A DNA stretch of 64,000 bases from Acidimicrobiaceae bacterium (GTDB taxonomy: Bacteria; Actinomycetota; Acidimicrobiia; Acidimicrobiales; UBA8592): the NCBI GenBank assembly GCA_002709645.1, contig PAQG01000031.1, positions 17,653 to 81,652 of the forward strand, in the 5' to 3' direction. Positions within the stretch are counted from its first letter, which is position 1. Every line of letters starts with the position of its first letter. The notes under the pieces are model-generated. The model was not told the DNA's origin. It saw only the letters and a program-made list of their open reading frames with translations, and ran no database searches. Below, piece after piece: positions 17,617-26,808 of this stretch. The position numbers and the translations under genes are program-made.

Positions 17617-18360
17617 CTAGTTTAGAATAGCCAGCGTTGCTTGAGCTAATTCTTTTCTGCAAATAAGCAGGTCAGGAAGGTATGTGTCACGCTGATTGTA
17701 TTTAAGAGGCGAACCATCTAATCGAGATGCGTGTAACCCATTAGCAACTGCCACCGCAACAGGAGCACAACTATCCCACTCATATTGCCCACCTGTATGC
17801 GCATAAATTTCGGCATCGCCGCGAACGACCGCCATTGTTTTGGCCCCGGCAGACCCCATATAAATCAGGTCACCAGATAATTCATTGGCAAGCAATTCAG
17901 CAGCTGGGCCTGGGCGAGTCCTACTGCAAACAATACGAACATCGGTAATTGAGTCATTGGTAGCAGTTTTAGTATCACTGCAGAAAGTCATATTAAGACT
18001 GGGTAAAGCGACTGCCCCAACAGTAGGTTCTTGATTCTCAACTAAAGCTACGTGAACCGCCCAGTCATCCCTATCATTTTCTGAGAATTCGCGAGTGCCA
18101 TCAAGTGGATCAATGATCCATACCCGTTCTGCCGCAAGTCTTTCTAAGTCATCCATCTGTTCTTCCGAAAGAATCGCATCATTTGGGAAAGCATCGCTGA
18201 GGAAAGCGCATAACAACTTATGTGAGCGGTCATCCCCAATTTCACCTATACGTTTTGGTGCAAGACCTGACTTGGCAGCTTCTTGCCGTAAGGTGAGTAA
18301 AAGCCTCCCAGCTAGAGTCGCAGCACTTTTAGCAAGAGCGTGATCAGAAGCTATAGCCAT
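17617..18360 (-). CDS. cysQ: 3'(2'),5'-bisphosphate nucleotidase, inositol-monophosphatase family
   Basis: A 247-residue Mg-dependent phosphatase. The metal site is formed by SEE (65-67) and DPLDGT (84-89), with the second motif WDSCAP near residue 200. CysQ removes phosphate from adenosine 3',5'-bisphosphate left by PAPS use. It is divergent from cysDNC across a 105-base gap, which supports this over a plain inositol phosphatase. The promoters of both directions should lie in that gap, though I see no clear consensus. Confidence 0.85.
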   Translation of the reverse strand: MAIASDHALAKSAATLAGRLLLTLRQEAAKSGLAPKRIGEIGDDRSHKLLCAFLSDAFPNDAILSEEQMDDLERLAAERVWIIDPLDGTREFSENDRDDWAVHVALVENQEPTVGAVALPSLNMTFCSDTKTATNDSITDVRIVCSRTRPGPAAELLANELSGDLIYMGSAGAKTMAVVRGDAEIYAHTGGQYEWDSCAPVAVAVANGLHASRLDGSPLKYNQRDTYLPDLLICRKELAQATLAILN

Positions 18361-18465
18361 TAATCTTCATCTTCTTTTCCAGCAGACATGTGTCAAGACT
18401 ACCAATTAACAGGCACTCTTTACTCGGAAGTTCTTCTTTCCTCCACCGTTGGTATTCTGGAATGA

Positions 18466-19368
18466 ATGAATTACGAGATAACGCATCTTGACGTTTTGGA
18501 ATCAGAAGCCATATACGTCATGAGAGAAGTAGTAGCTGAATTTGAACGCCCAGTTTTGCTATGTTCCGGTGGAAAAGACTCATTAGTTTTGCTACATATC
18601 GCAAAAAAAGCATTTTCGCCATGCACGCTACCTTTCCCTATTATGCATATTGACACCGGACTTAATTTCCCCGAAGTCATAGATTCTAGAAACCAGTTAG
18701 AAGAAATTTTTAATTGCCGACTTATCGTCGCAAGTGTTCAAGAGTCCATTGATAAAGGACGGGTCAAAGAAGAGGAGGGGCCCACTCCATCAAGAAACAA
18801 GTTGCAGACCGTGACATTGCTTGATGCAATCAAAGAGAACCGCTTCGATGCAGTCTTTGGAGGCGCTAGACGCGATGAAGAAAAGTCGCGAGCAAAAGAA
18901 CGCTTTTTCTCATTCCGTGATGAGTTTGGTCAATGGAACCCTAAAGCTCAAAGACCTGAATTGTGGAATCTCTACAACGGAAGACATCGACAAGGAGAAC
19001 ATTTCAGGATTTTTCCAATTTCAAATTGGACTGAACTTGACGTTTGGCGCTACGTAGAGAAAGAGAACATTGCGCTTCCTTCTATCTACTATGCACACCA
19101 GAGAAAAGTATTTGAACGCGATGGGATGCTTCTGGCCGCTGAACATGTCCAATCAAGTCCAGAAGAAGAAATCTTTTCAACGATGGTACGTTACCGGACG
19201 CTAGGTGACGCAAACATTACGGGAGCAGTTCTAAGCGCCGCTGCAAATATAGGAGAAATTATCAATGAAATTGTAAGTACGAGATTGACGGAACGTGGCG
19301 CTACAAGAGCAGATGATCGAGTTTCTGACGCGGCGATGGAAGATAGAAAAGTCGAAGGGTACTTCTAA
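18466..19368 (+). CDS. cysD: Sulfate adenylyltransferase subunit 2
   Basis: A 300-residue PP-loop ATP pyrophosphatase-like subunit that forms adenosine 5'-phosphosulfate from ATP and sulfate. The PP-loop SGGKDS is at residues 34-39, and GGARRDEEKSRAKERFFSFR and the YYAHQRK segment are family-specific. Length is normal. The start is ATG 18466; ATG 18462 is out of frame. The last base of its stop codon is the first base of cysN, so the two are translationally coupled. Confidence 0.96.
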   Translation: MNYEITHLDVLESEAIYVMREVVAEFERPVLLCSGGKDSLVLLHIAKKAFSPCTLPFPIMHIDTGLNFPEVIDSRNQLEEIFNCRLIVASVQESIDKGRVKEEEGPTPSRNKLQTVTLLDAIKENRFDAVFGGARRDEEKSRAKERFFSFRDEFGQWNPKAQRPELWNLYNGRHRQGEHFRIFPISNWTELDVWRYVEKENIALPSIYYAHQRKVFERDGMLLAAEHVQSSPEEEIFSTMVRYRTLGDANITGAVLSAAANIGEIINEIVSTRLTERGATRADDRVSDAAMEDRKVEGYF

Positions 19369-20624
19369 TGGAACTTCTCAGGTTCGCCACGGCTGGATCA
19401 GTTGATGATGGGAAATCAACGCTGATAGGAAGACTTCTTTTTGACTCTAAGTCCGTCTTTGAAGATCAGATCTTAGCTGTAGAAAAAACCTCAGAACAAA
19501 TGGGGGCAGATTACACGAACTTAGCTCTCCTTACTGATGGATTGAGAGCTGAGCGAGAACAGGGAATTACGATTGATGTCGCATACCGGTATTTTGCAAC
19601 CCCGAAAAGAAAATTCATAGTAGCGGACACTCCCGGTCATACCCAGTACACGAGAAATATGGTGACAGGCGCATCAACAGCGGACTTAGCTTTAATTCTT
19701 GTTGATGTCCGAAAAGGAATCACTGAACAAACCAAAAGACATGCTTTCATCTCTACCTTGTTAGGGATTCCTCATCTGGTCCTCTGCATAAACAAAATGG
19801 ATTTAGTCGGGTATGAGAAGGAGGCCTTTGACAGAGTCCGATCGGATTTTGCAGATTTTGCAGCGAAACTACAAATTCATGATTTAGCTATCATCCCTAT
19901 TTCCGCACTGCATGGGGATAACGTCGTCGACCGTTCTCTGAATATGAATTGGTATGGAGGTGCATCTTTGCTGCACCATCTAGAGGAAGTTCACATCGGG
20001 TCAGATAGGAATTTAATTGACCCAAGGTTTCCAATTCAATACGTATTACGACCCCAAAGGGATGATTATCACGATTACAGAGGATATGCAGGAACTGTTG
20101 CGAGCGGAAGTTTCCGGGTCGGAGATGAAGTTCTTATTCTCCCATCGGGATTTTCATCAACGATCATTGAGATAAATGGCCCTCAAGGACCTTTACAGGA
20201 GGCATACCCTCCGTTATCGGTTGCGATGCGTTTCTCAGAAGAATACGACGTATCAAGAGGTGACATGATTTGCCGATCAGGGAATCAGCCAAAAGTTGCA
20301 CAGGGAATAGATGCCATGATTTGCTGGTTCACGCCAGACTCATTCTTGGAACCAAAAAGAAAACTAGTTTTAAAGCATTCCACAAATTCAATGCGGTGTT
20401 TAGTCGACGAACTCGTTTATCGTCTAGACATAAATACCCTTCATCGGGAAGAACCAGTTGGACGATTAACTATGAACGAAATAGGTCGGGCGAGGTTGCG
20501 AACGATGAAGCCCCTTATTTTTGACGCGTACAAAGATAATAGATCAACAGGAGCGTTTATTCTTATGGATGAAGATACGAACGATACTGTTGGGGCTGGG
20601 ATGATCTTAGGCCCAACGGATTAA
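19368..20624 (+). CDS. cysN: Sulfate adenylyltransferase subunit 1, GTPase
   Basis: A 418-residue EF-Tu-like GTPase that drives APS formation with CysD. The P-loop GSVDDGKST is at residues 10-18, DTPGH at 87-91 and NKMD at 142-145, followed by two beta-barrel domains. It ends without a fused APS kinase domain; the kinase is a separate gene 4 bases downstream. Start and cysD stop overlap by one base. Confidence 0.96.
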   Translation: MELLRFATAGSVDDGKSTLIGRLLFDSKSVFEDQILAVEKTSEQMGADYTNLALLTDGLRAEREQGITIDVAYRYFATPKRKFIVADTPGHTQYTRNMVTGASTADLALILVDVRKGITEQTKRHAFISTLLGIPHLVLCINKMDLVGYEKEAFDRVRSDFADFAAKLQIHDLAIIPISALHGDNVVDRSLNMNWYGGASLLHHLEEVHIGSDRNLIDPRFPIQYVLRPQRDDYHDYRGYAGTVASGSFRVGDEVLILPSGFSSTIIEINGPQGPLQEAYPPLSVAMRFSEEYDVSRGDMICRSGNQPKVAQGIDAMICWFTPDSFLEPKRKLVLKHSTNSMRCLVDELVYRLDINTLHREEPVGRLTMNEIGRARLRTMKPLIFDAYKDNRSTGAFILMDEDTNDTVGAGMILGPTD

Positions 20625-20628
20625 TGCC

Positions 20629-21243
20629 ATGTCGGAACAATCACCACAGCAAGACAACCCAAATATTACATGGCAAATCTCAAATATTCCCCGACAAGAG
20701 CGTTGGCAACTGCTTGGCTTATCTGGAATGACTATTTGGTTGACAGGGCTATCAGGCTCGGGAAAATCAACTATTGCTTTCGCTCTTGAGAATGACCTAA
20801 TTTCTCAACGTAGGGCCGTGTGTGTCCTAGATGGTGACAACCTACGTTATGGAATAAATGAAGATTTAGGGTTTTCGGCGAGTGACCGGAAAGAAAACAA
20901 TCGAAGAACAGCAGAAATATCCTTACTGATGGCAAATGCTGGATTGATTGTGGTCGTTCCCCAAATTAGCCCCTTCCGAATGAGTAGAGAGCACGCTAGA
21001 GAGATTCATACCAAGGCAGGGATACCGTTCTACGAGATCTTTGTCGATACACCAATAGAAGTTTGTGAATCTCGAGACCCCAAAGGACTTTACAAGCAGG
21101 CTCGAAAAGGACTTATTAAGGGATTTACTGGGATAGACGACCCATATGAGGCCCCTGAAAATCCCGATCTTATTATCAGAAGCGAGCAAGGCCAGCTCTC
21201 AAACCATGTGAAGGAACTCTTGAAACTAATTGAAGGATCTTAG
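20629..21243 (+). CDS. cysC: Adenylylsulfate kinase
   Basis: A 204-residue kinase that phosphorylates APS to PAPS. The Walker A motif GLSGSGKST is at residues 40-48, then LDGDNLRYGINEDLGFS and DRKENNRR bind APS. Residues PEDP-like near the end are present as APENPDLII. It closes the cysDNC operon; a hairpin and T-run terminator overlaps its stop. No PAPS reductase (cysH) or sulfotransferase is in the window, so the fate of PAPS is not shown. Confidence 0.95.
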   Translation: MSEQSPQQDNPNITWQISNIPRQERWQLLGLSGMTIWLTGLSGSGKSTIAFALENDLISQRRAVCVLDGDNLRYGINEDLGFSASDRKENNRRTAEISLLMANAGLIVVVPQISPFRMSREHAREIHTKAGIPFYEIFVDTPIEVCESRDPKGLYKQARKGLIKGFTGIDDPYEAPENPDLIIRSEQGQLSNHVKELLKLIEGS

Positions 21244-21261
21244 CTTCTAAGTATCTTTTTT
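21236..21261 (+). terminator. Intrinsic terminator of cysDNC
   Basis: GATCTTAG (21236-21243) pairs with CTAAG-T-ATC (21247-21255) with a one-base T bulge and a CTT loop, followed by TTTTTT at 21256-21261. It overlaps the cysC stop and the 3' end of the convergent rhomboid-like gene. Confidence 0.7.
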
Positions 21262-22134
21262 CTTCCGAAGTTTTTTTGAATACTGATCAAGTTTTTTTCT
21301 CTGATTATCACTCAAACTGGTCACCCCTGACTTAGCTACTTGGTCAAGTATTAAATCAATTTCTTGTTCTGCGCTTTCATCACGTATTTCAGCAACAGAC
21401 CTAAGATGCTTTCTTTTCTGAGTCTTTCTCGATGCACGTCGAGACCGTTGAGGGGAGGTCCCAGTGATTACTGCAGGCAATCTTACTTTCGGCACCCAAT
21501 GCAAATCACTTGCATACCCGAAAGACCGAAATCCGATCAGTGCAGTAGTTGCGATACAGAGGAGCATAATTGCTTGAGCACCTGACCTATTCGAGATGGC
21601 GCTTAGCATGTCCAACCCAAAAATAACACTCACAATTCCCCAAGCAGGAACCCCTGGCCAGAACCTAGCAGTTGGATATTGGGCAGCAAATGCAATCAAG
21701 ATACCTAACTCAACTTCTCTCATTGAACCCAAATAGAAGCCCGTTGAATTGTTTAGGCTATAAAGGAAGAGACCAACTCCTGGCAGGACAGTGAGAGCTA
21801 GAAGAAAGAACATGAAAGGCCGGCGGCCCATAAGATTTTCTAACTGATTGCCAAGAATATAGAGAATAAAAAACAGAAAAATTGTCCATATGTCAGGTCG
21901 ATTTACTAATGGCCAAGTAACTAATCGCCAAATCTCCCCATCTTGAACCTTGTCAGGATTCAAGAAAATTTGATTACTAAATTCGTGTTTCCTTCCTTCA
22001 AAAGCCCAAACCAGCATAGAAAGAATACCCAAGGAAATGAGAGCAACAGTTGTAGTGACTTCAATCCGTCCCACGCGAAACCAAGGTTCATTTCCTCGCG
22101 CCCAAGAACTTGAGTAAGAATAACGACCTGACAT
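21247..22134 (-). CDS. Rhomboid-like integral membrane protein lacking catalytic residues
   Basis: A 295-residue protein with about six membrane segments between residues 22 and 205 and a basic, then charged, cytosolic tail. The rhomboid L1 feature is present (EIWRLVTWPL) and the second segment reads LFFILYILGNQLE, as in rhomboids and derlins. The catalytic GxSG is not seen (the region reads YLGSMREVELG) and the His of the sixth segment is replaced (SGAQAIMLL). It is therefore probably a rhomboid pseudoprotease. The tail has the short helical motif SGVTSLSDNQRKKLDQYSKK often found after bacterial rhomboids. It is convergent with cysC. Confidence 0.75.
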   Translation of the reverse strand: MSGRYSYSSSWARGNEPWFRVGRIEVTTTVALISLGILSMLVWAFEGRKHEFSNQIFLNPDKVQDGEIWRLVTWPLVNRPDIWTIFLFFILYILGNQLENLMGRRPFMFFLLALTVLPGVGLFLYSLNNSTGFYLGSMREVELGILIAFAAQYPTARFWPGVPAWGIVSVIFGLDMLSAISNRSGAQAIMLLCIATTALIGFRSFGYASDLHWVPKVRLPAVITGTSPQRSRRASRKTQKRKHLRSVAEIRDESAEQEIDLILDQVAKSGVTSLSDNQRKKLDQYSKKLRKKKDT

Positions 22135-22178
22135 GCTCTTTAAACTACCCCTTCAAACCTTGAAATTGGCAAACCACG

Positions 22179-22919
22179 TTAACGTTTCGCGTGAGCACGC
22201 TCAATAGCGCGTGCCTGCGCAGCTTCGGTGAAATCATCACCCAACGGCTCTAAGGAGGTTTTTCCAAGAGATCGGTGCTCTAGAGACCAAGTGAGAAGTT
22301 CATCGGCAAGGATTGGATTTTTCGGCAGAAGAGGACCGTGTAAATATGTTCCTATAACACGTTGTTGAACAGCACCTTCATCACCGCTTGTACCATTGTT
22401 CCCGAACCCCTTTATGACAGTTCCAAGAGGACGGGCATCAGGGCCGAGATAGGTGCGGCCAATGTGATTCTCATACCCAACTATCGTAAAACTATCATCT
22501 CCGATGTTGGCATCTAGAACTACGTCACCAATCAATCTTTCTTCCCCAGCTACTGTTTCCAGATCAAGAATACCTACTCCGGGAAGAGTGGTCCCGTAAG
22601 AATCAGTATATTCATGACCTGCCAATTGGATTCCTCCACACACCCATAGAAAGGCAACGCCATCACTAGCAGCAGAGCGAATCCCTGCAGCTTTATTCGC
22701 AAGGTCCGATGCAATAATATTTTGGTCTCTATCTTGACCTCCACCTAAATAACATAAATCAAAGTCCCCAGGTAAGAATTCCTCTCCTATCCCTACTCGA
22801 GTAACGATTGCAGAGTGCCCTCTCCATTCAAGCCTTTTAATAAGGACAGATATATTCCCTCTATCTCCATAAATATTCATATTGTCCGGATATAAATGGC
22901 AGATTCTTACCGTGGTCAT
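22179..22919 (-). CDS. gatD: Lipid II isoglutaminyl synthase, glutamine amidotransferase subunit
   Basis: A 246-residue class I glutaminase subunit. The nucleophile is C94 (LWVCGGIQLAG) and the catalytic His is H194 (TYLHGPLLPKNP). HLYPDNMNIYGDRGN is the conserved N-terminal segment. With MurT it amidates the alpha-carboxyl of D-glutamate in lipid II. It overlaps murT by 4 bases, the usual order in Gram-positive bacteria. Confidence 0.93.
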   Translation of the reverse strand: MTTVRICHLYPDNMNIYGDRGNISVLIKRLEWRGHSAIVTRVGIGEEFLPGDFDLCYLGGGQDRDQNIIASDLANKAAGIRSAASDGVAFLWVCGGIQLAGHEYTDSYGTTLPGVGILDLETVAGEERLIGDVVLDANIGDDSFTIVGYENHIGRTYLGPDARPLGTVIKGFGNNGTSGDEGAVQQRVIGTYLHGPLLPKNPILADELLTWSLEHRSLGKTSLEPLGDDFTEAAQARAIERAHAKR

Positions 22920-24283
22920 AATTCCTCTTCCCAGAAATCATGCGTTAGGCCACGGTTCACCAATTCAGCTCGAAGGTCTAACATCGCCGTATAAGAAGGC
23001 AGAACAAAAATAGTTTCGTTAGATGGCGTTTCAGTCATCAGACAGTCAATCAGGTGACCGATTTTATCATTCACGGTTATTCTTTCCGTAGAATAACCGC
23101 CGTACATAAACCGCAGCGCTAAATCATATGCTCTTTCACCACCTACATGCATGGATTCAATTTTGTGGAAAATCTTTTCGTAATCAACATCCCAAATCCA
23201 ACTCACGTCTCTTCCATCGGCTATCCGATCATTAAGCAATACTGCTAGGTGGAATTTATCGGGGTGAAGGAGCAAGGTATCAAGATTAGAATTAGCCCCT
23301 GCTGGGTTTTTGGCAAGAAGAAGTGTTAGGTCTTTGTCCGCCAACTGGATACTTTCCGTTCTTCCAAAAGCTGCATTTACAGATGCTATAGCGGTCTGTG
23401 CTACAGCGGCCTCAATATTTAATTGTCTCGCAGCAGTGAATGCTGCCAAAGCGTTATACACGTTATACAAACCAGGAAGTTTCGCTTCAATTACTTCTTC
23501 TCCAGTCCGTGACAAGACCTTAAACTTGATACGTTCAACTCCTTGCAATTGAATTTCAATTGCCTCAAAATCAAGATCTGGTCGAGATAGTCCACATTGT
23601 GTGCAATGCCAATCACCCATGTGACTTATCGTGATTTGTGAATATTGAAGCTGGTTGTTACACCTTGGGCATTGCGAAGAATCAGATGCGTGGGGGATTG
23701 ATTCAAGTGCATATCTTGTTTCTCCTAAACCAAAAAAAACTAAGTTTGGATGGCCTAATGCTGCAAATACAAGAGAAGGGTCATCAGCGTTGACTAATAG
23801 TTTGGTGCATTCGGGAAGCCCATCAATCATAGACTTCCAATTTTCTCTGATTTTTTCTAACTCCCCATACCTATCTAGTTGATCTCTGAACAAATTCATC
23901 AGAACAATAATATTCGGCTTTATTTCCGTAACGATTTCAGGGAGCACACCTTCGTCAACTTCAAAAACACCCAATTTATGGCTAGGAGATCTTCTAAGCA
24001 GTGTGGTCGCTATACCACTCTTTAGGTTGGCTCCAGCTGTATTTGAGACACTAGATATCTTTGCGTTATCAGTGATTTTGCTGAGAATTCTGGTCGTCGT
24101 GGTTTTCCCATTTGTAGCTGAAATCACTATCCGACCATCGGAAAGCCCATTCGCCATTCTTGTAATTGCTTTTGGATCAAGTTTCAACAATGCAAGTCCC
24201 GGAGCGGACGTTCCACCTCCTTGCTTAAGAACAGGGGAAAGAAAAGCTATAGCTTTCGCGATGAACCGAGCAAAATGACGCAT
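22916..24283 (-). CDS. murT: Lipid II isoglutaminyl synthase, Mur ligase subunit
   Basis: A 455-residue Mur-ligase-like ATPase. The P-loop ATNGKTTTT is near residues 56-64. A four-Cys zinc ribbon (CPRC...CTQC, about residues 200-235) is inserted in the central domain, as expected for MurT. LNDRIADGRDVSWIWD carries the catalytic Asp of the C-terminal DUF1727 region. It activates the D-Glu carboxyl of lipid II for amidation by ammonia from GatD. The pair shows that peptidoglycan amidation is part of wall synthesis here. Confidence 0.94.
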   Translation of the reverse strand: MRHFARFIAKAIAFLSPVLKQGGGTSAPGLALLKLDPKAITRMANGLSDGRIVISATNGKTTTTRILSKITDNAKISSVSNTAGANLKSGIATTLLRRSPSHKLGVFEVDEGVLPEIVTEIKPNIIVLMNLFRDQLDRYGELEKIRENWKSMIDGLPECTKLLVNADDPSLVFAALGHPNLVFFGLGETRYALESIPHASDSSQCPRCNNQLQYSQITISHMGDWHCTQCGLSRPDLDFEAIEIQLQGVERIKFKVLSRTGEEVIEAKLPGLYNVYNALAAFTAARQLNIEAAVAQTAIASVNAAFGRTESIQLADKDLTLLLAKNPAGANSNLDTLLLHPDKFHLAVLLNDRIADGRDVSWIWDVDYEKIFHKIESMHVGGERAYDLALRFMYGGYSTERITVNDKIGHLIDCLMTETPSNETIFVLPSYTAMLDLRAELVNRGLTHDFWEEEL

Positions 24284-24398
24284 AGAGCGATATTACCTGC
24301 CTTACGTGTTCGAATTGAGGTCACTCAACGGTTAGTCATAATTACTTTGACCGCAGTTTGATTTTTTTAGCAGAATCATCAATGAAAAAGATGCTTCA

Positions 24399-26072
24399 TT
24401 ATCTTGCGAGTGGTTTATACTTTATCCTCGTTGGCTGGCTAGACCCACCTACCTCTTTTCGGAGAAAAGACTCATATTCGCTAAAATTTCCTTCAAACCA
24501 TCGAACTTGAGAATCACCTTCAAAGGCAAGGACATGCGTAGCTACTCGGTCAAGAAACCAGCGATCATGGCTAATTATGACAGCGCATCCAGCGAAATCT
24601 TCAAGACCTCCCTCTAGAGCTCTTAGAGTATCGACATCTAAGTCATTTGTCGGCTCGTCCAGTAAGAGAACGTTTGCACCGCTCTTTAAGACCTTTGCGA
24701 GATGGACACGATTTCTTTCACCACCCGAAAGGTCTCCAACAAGTTTCTGCTGGTCAGAACCTCGGAAATTAAATGATGCAGTGTATGCCCTACCATGAAC
24801 TTCTCTGCCTCCGATCACGAGATTGTCTGAGCCACCGGTGATTTCTTCGTAGACTGTTTTGGCTGGGTCAAGTGTGTCTCTTGATTGGTCAACGTAGCCT
24901 AAATCAACCGATGGACCTATATCAATGTTTCCTCCATCAGGCACTTCATCCCCGGTCAAGAGACGAAACAGAGTTGTTTTCCCTGCTCCGTTTGCCCCCA
25001 CAATACCGACAATGCCAGCTTTGGGTAACGAAAAAGAAAGGTCCTCAATCAGTAATCTGTCACCAAACCCTTTTGAAAGCCCGTTCACTTCAATAACAAG
25101 ATCACCTAGTCTTTGGTCAACAGGAATATTAATTTGCAGTTCTTTATCGTTACGGTCTTCCGATTTCGAATCAGCCAATAAACGATCGTATGCTGCCAGT
25201 CTAGCCTTGCCTTTAGCTTGGCGGGCCTTCGGGGCCATTCGAACCCACTCAAGTTCCCTCGCTAAAGTTCTTTGCCTCGCTTGATCTCGCCCCTTCTCAT
25301 CTGATAAGCGTTTTTCCTTTTGCTCAAGCCAGCTTGAATAATTCCCTTGGTAGGGAATCCCTTTGCCGCGGTCAAGTTCTAAAATCCATTCAGCGACGTT
25401 GTCAAGAAAATATCTATCGTGGGTGATAGCAACTACGGTTCCCGAGTAGTCATTCAAAAATCTTTCTAACCAAGCTACTGATTCTGCATCAAGATGATTT
25501 GTAGGCTCATCAAGCAGTAAAAGGTCAGGTTTTGAAAGCAGTAATTTGCAAAGTGCCACACGCCTAGTTTCACCACCGGAAAGATTTGAGATATCTGCAT
25601 CGCCAGGCGGAAGGCGGAGAGCATCCATTGCGATATCGACCATTCTTTGGAGGTCCCATGCTCCTGCAGCCTCAATCTTTCCTTCAAGGTCAGCTTGTTC
25701 TGCCCCCAATTTGTCAAAATCAGCTTCTGGGTTAGACCATGCTGATAAAATCTCGTCATATTTAACAAGCAAAGCAGCGATCTCACCAACCCCATCCATA
25801 ACATTCCCATGCACGGATTTGGATGCATCAAGAACTGGTTCTTGAGGGAGATAACCCACAGTGAAAGGTGGTGTCAGTCTTGCTTTGCCCGAATAACCAT
25901 CATCCAAGCCGGCCATAATTTTCAGTAATGATGATTTTCCAGCACCATTCATTCCAAGTACACCAATTTTTGCCCCAGGGAAGAAAGAAAGACTTATATC
26001 TTTTAAGACTTCACGGTCTGGTGGGTAGAAGCGTGAACATTTGTGCATAGTAAAAATGTATTCAGCTGCCAT
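24399..26072 (-). CDS. ettA: Energy-dependent translational throttle protein, ABC-F type
   Basis: A 557-residue soluble ABC-F ATPase with two nucleotide-binding domains and no membrane segment. Walker A motifs GMNGAGKSS and GANGAGKTT, two LSGGE signatures and two LLLDEPTN Walker B motifs are intact. The linker between domains (KARQAKGKARLAAYDRL) is the arm that enters the ribosomal E site. The C-terminus RIKYKPL is typical of EttA. It gates the first peptide bond according to energy state. It is a single gene, divergent from the HAD gene, with 115 bases before murT that hold no gene. Confidence 0.94.
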   Translation of the reverse strand: MAAEYIFTMHKCSRFYPPDREVLKDISLSFFPGAKIGVLGMNGAGKSSLLKIMAGLDDGYSGKARLTPPFTVGYLPQEPVLDASKSVHGNVMDGVGEIAALLVKYDEILSAWSNPEADFDKLGAEQADLEGKIEAAGAWDLQRMVDIAMDALRLPPGDADISNLSGGETRRVALCKLLLSKPDLLLLDEPTNHLDAESVAWLERFLNDYSGTVVAITHDRYFLDNVAEWILELDRGKGIPYQGNYSSWLEQKEKRLSDEKGRDQARQRTLARELEWVRMAPKARQAKGKARLAAYDRLLADSKSEDRNDKELQINIPVDQRLGDLVIEVNGLSKGFGDRLLIEDLSFSLPKAGIVGIVGANGAGKTTLFRLLTGDEVPDGGNIDIGPSVDLGYVDQSRDTLDPAKTVYEEITGGSDNLVIGGREVHGRAYTASFNFRGSDQQKLVGDLSGGERNRVHLAKVLKSGANVLLLDEPTNDLDVDTLRALEGGLEDFAGCAVIISHDRWFLDRVATHVLAFEGDSQVRWFEGNFSEYESFLRKEVGGSSQPTRIKYKPLAR

Positions 26073-26154
26073 TACCTGAGACTATCCTCTTGGAAACAAT
26101 TTCAGGGGAATCAAAAGATATGTAGGAACCTAAATCGACCTCTATGATCGGAGA

Positions 26155-26790
26155 ATGTTCAAAGCAATTTTATTTGACTTCGGAGGGGTTATAACAACAA
26201 GTCCATTTGATGCCTTTGCCACTTATGAAAAGGAAATATCTCTACCAGATGGAATTATCCGAAAAATCAATAGTACAAACCCTGATTCAAACGCGTGGGC
26301 AAAGTTTGAAAGAAATGATGTGCAAAGAGAAGAGTTCAAAAAACTTTTTGAAGAAGAGGCAGCAGCGCTCGGCCACAAAATTGATGCTGACCGTGTACTG
26401 GAATGCCTTCAAACTACGATCCGGCCACGAATGGTTCGACTTGTTAAAGAACTTAGCACCGAATACATAACAGCTATTCTCACTAATAATTTACAAGAAA
26501 GCTCTGATGATCATGATCAGCGGGAAACACAACCGATTGCGCATGTATCCAGCGTCGCTGATTATGTTACTAGCATCATTGAATCCTCTAAACTCGGAGT
26601 TAGGAAGCCAGAATCTCTGTTCTACGAGATTGCTTGCGAAACATTGCAGGTACAGCCAAATGAATGCGTTTTCCTTGATGACTTAGGCATAAACCTAAAG
26701 CCTGCAAAGGAAATGGGAATGACAACTATTAAAGTCATCAATGAGCAACAGGCACTTGACGAGCTTAGGGATATCCTGAGCGGAAGATAG
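26155..26790 (+). CDS. HAD family hydrolase
   Basis: A 211-residue haloacid-dehalogenase-like phosphatase. Motif I reads LFDFGGVI at residues 5-12, the DFGG form typical of the epoxide-hydrolase N-terminal phosphatase subgroup, where the second Asp is replaced. Motif II (ILTNN), the Lys (SKLGVRKPES) and motif III (CVFLDDLGINL) follow. The substrate is unknown. xthA begins 18 bases after its stop, so the two are likely co-transcribed. Confidence 0.85.
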   Translation: MFKAILFDFGGVITTSPFDAFATYEKEISLPDGIIRKINSTNPDSNAWAKFERNDVQREEFKKLFEEEAAALGHKIDADRVLECLQTTIRPRMVRLVKELSTEYITAILTNNLQESSDDHDQRETQPIAHVSSVADYVTSIIESSKLGVRKPESLFYEIACETLQVQPNECVFLDDLGINLKPAKEMGMTTIKVINEQQALDELRDILSGR

Positions 26791-26808
26791 ATAAGATAAG
26801 GATAATAA

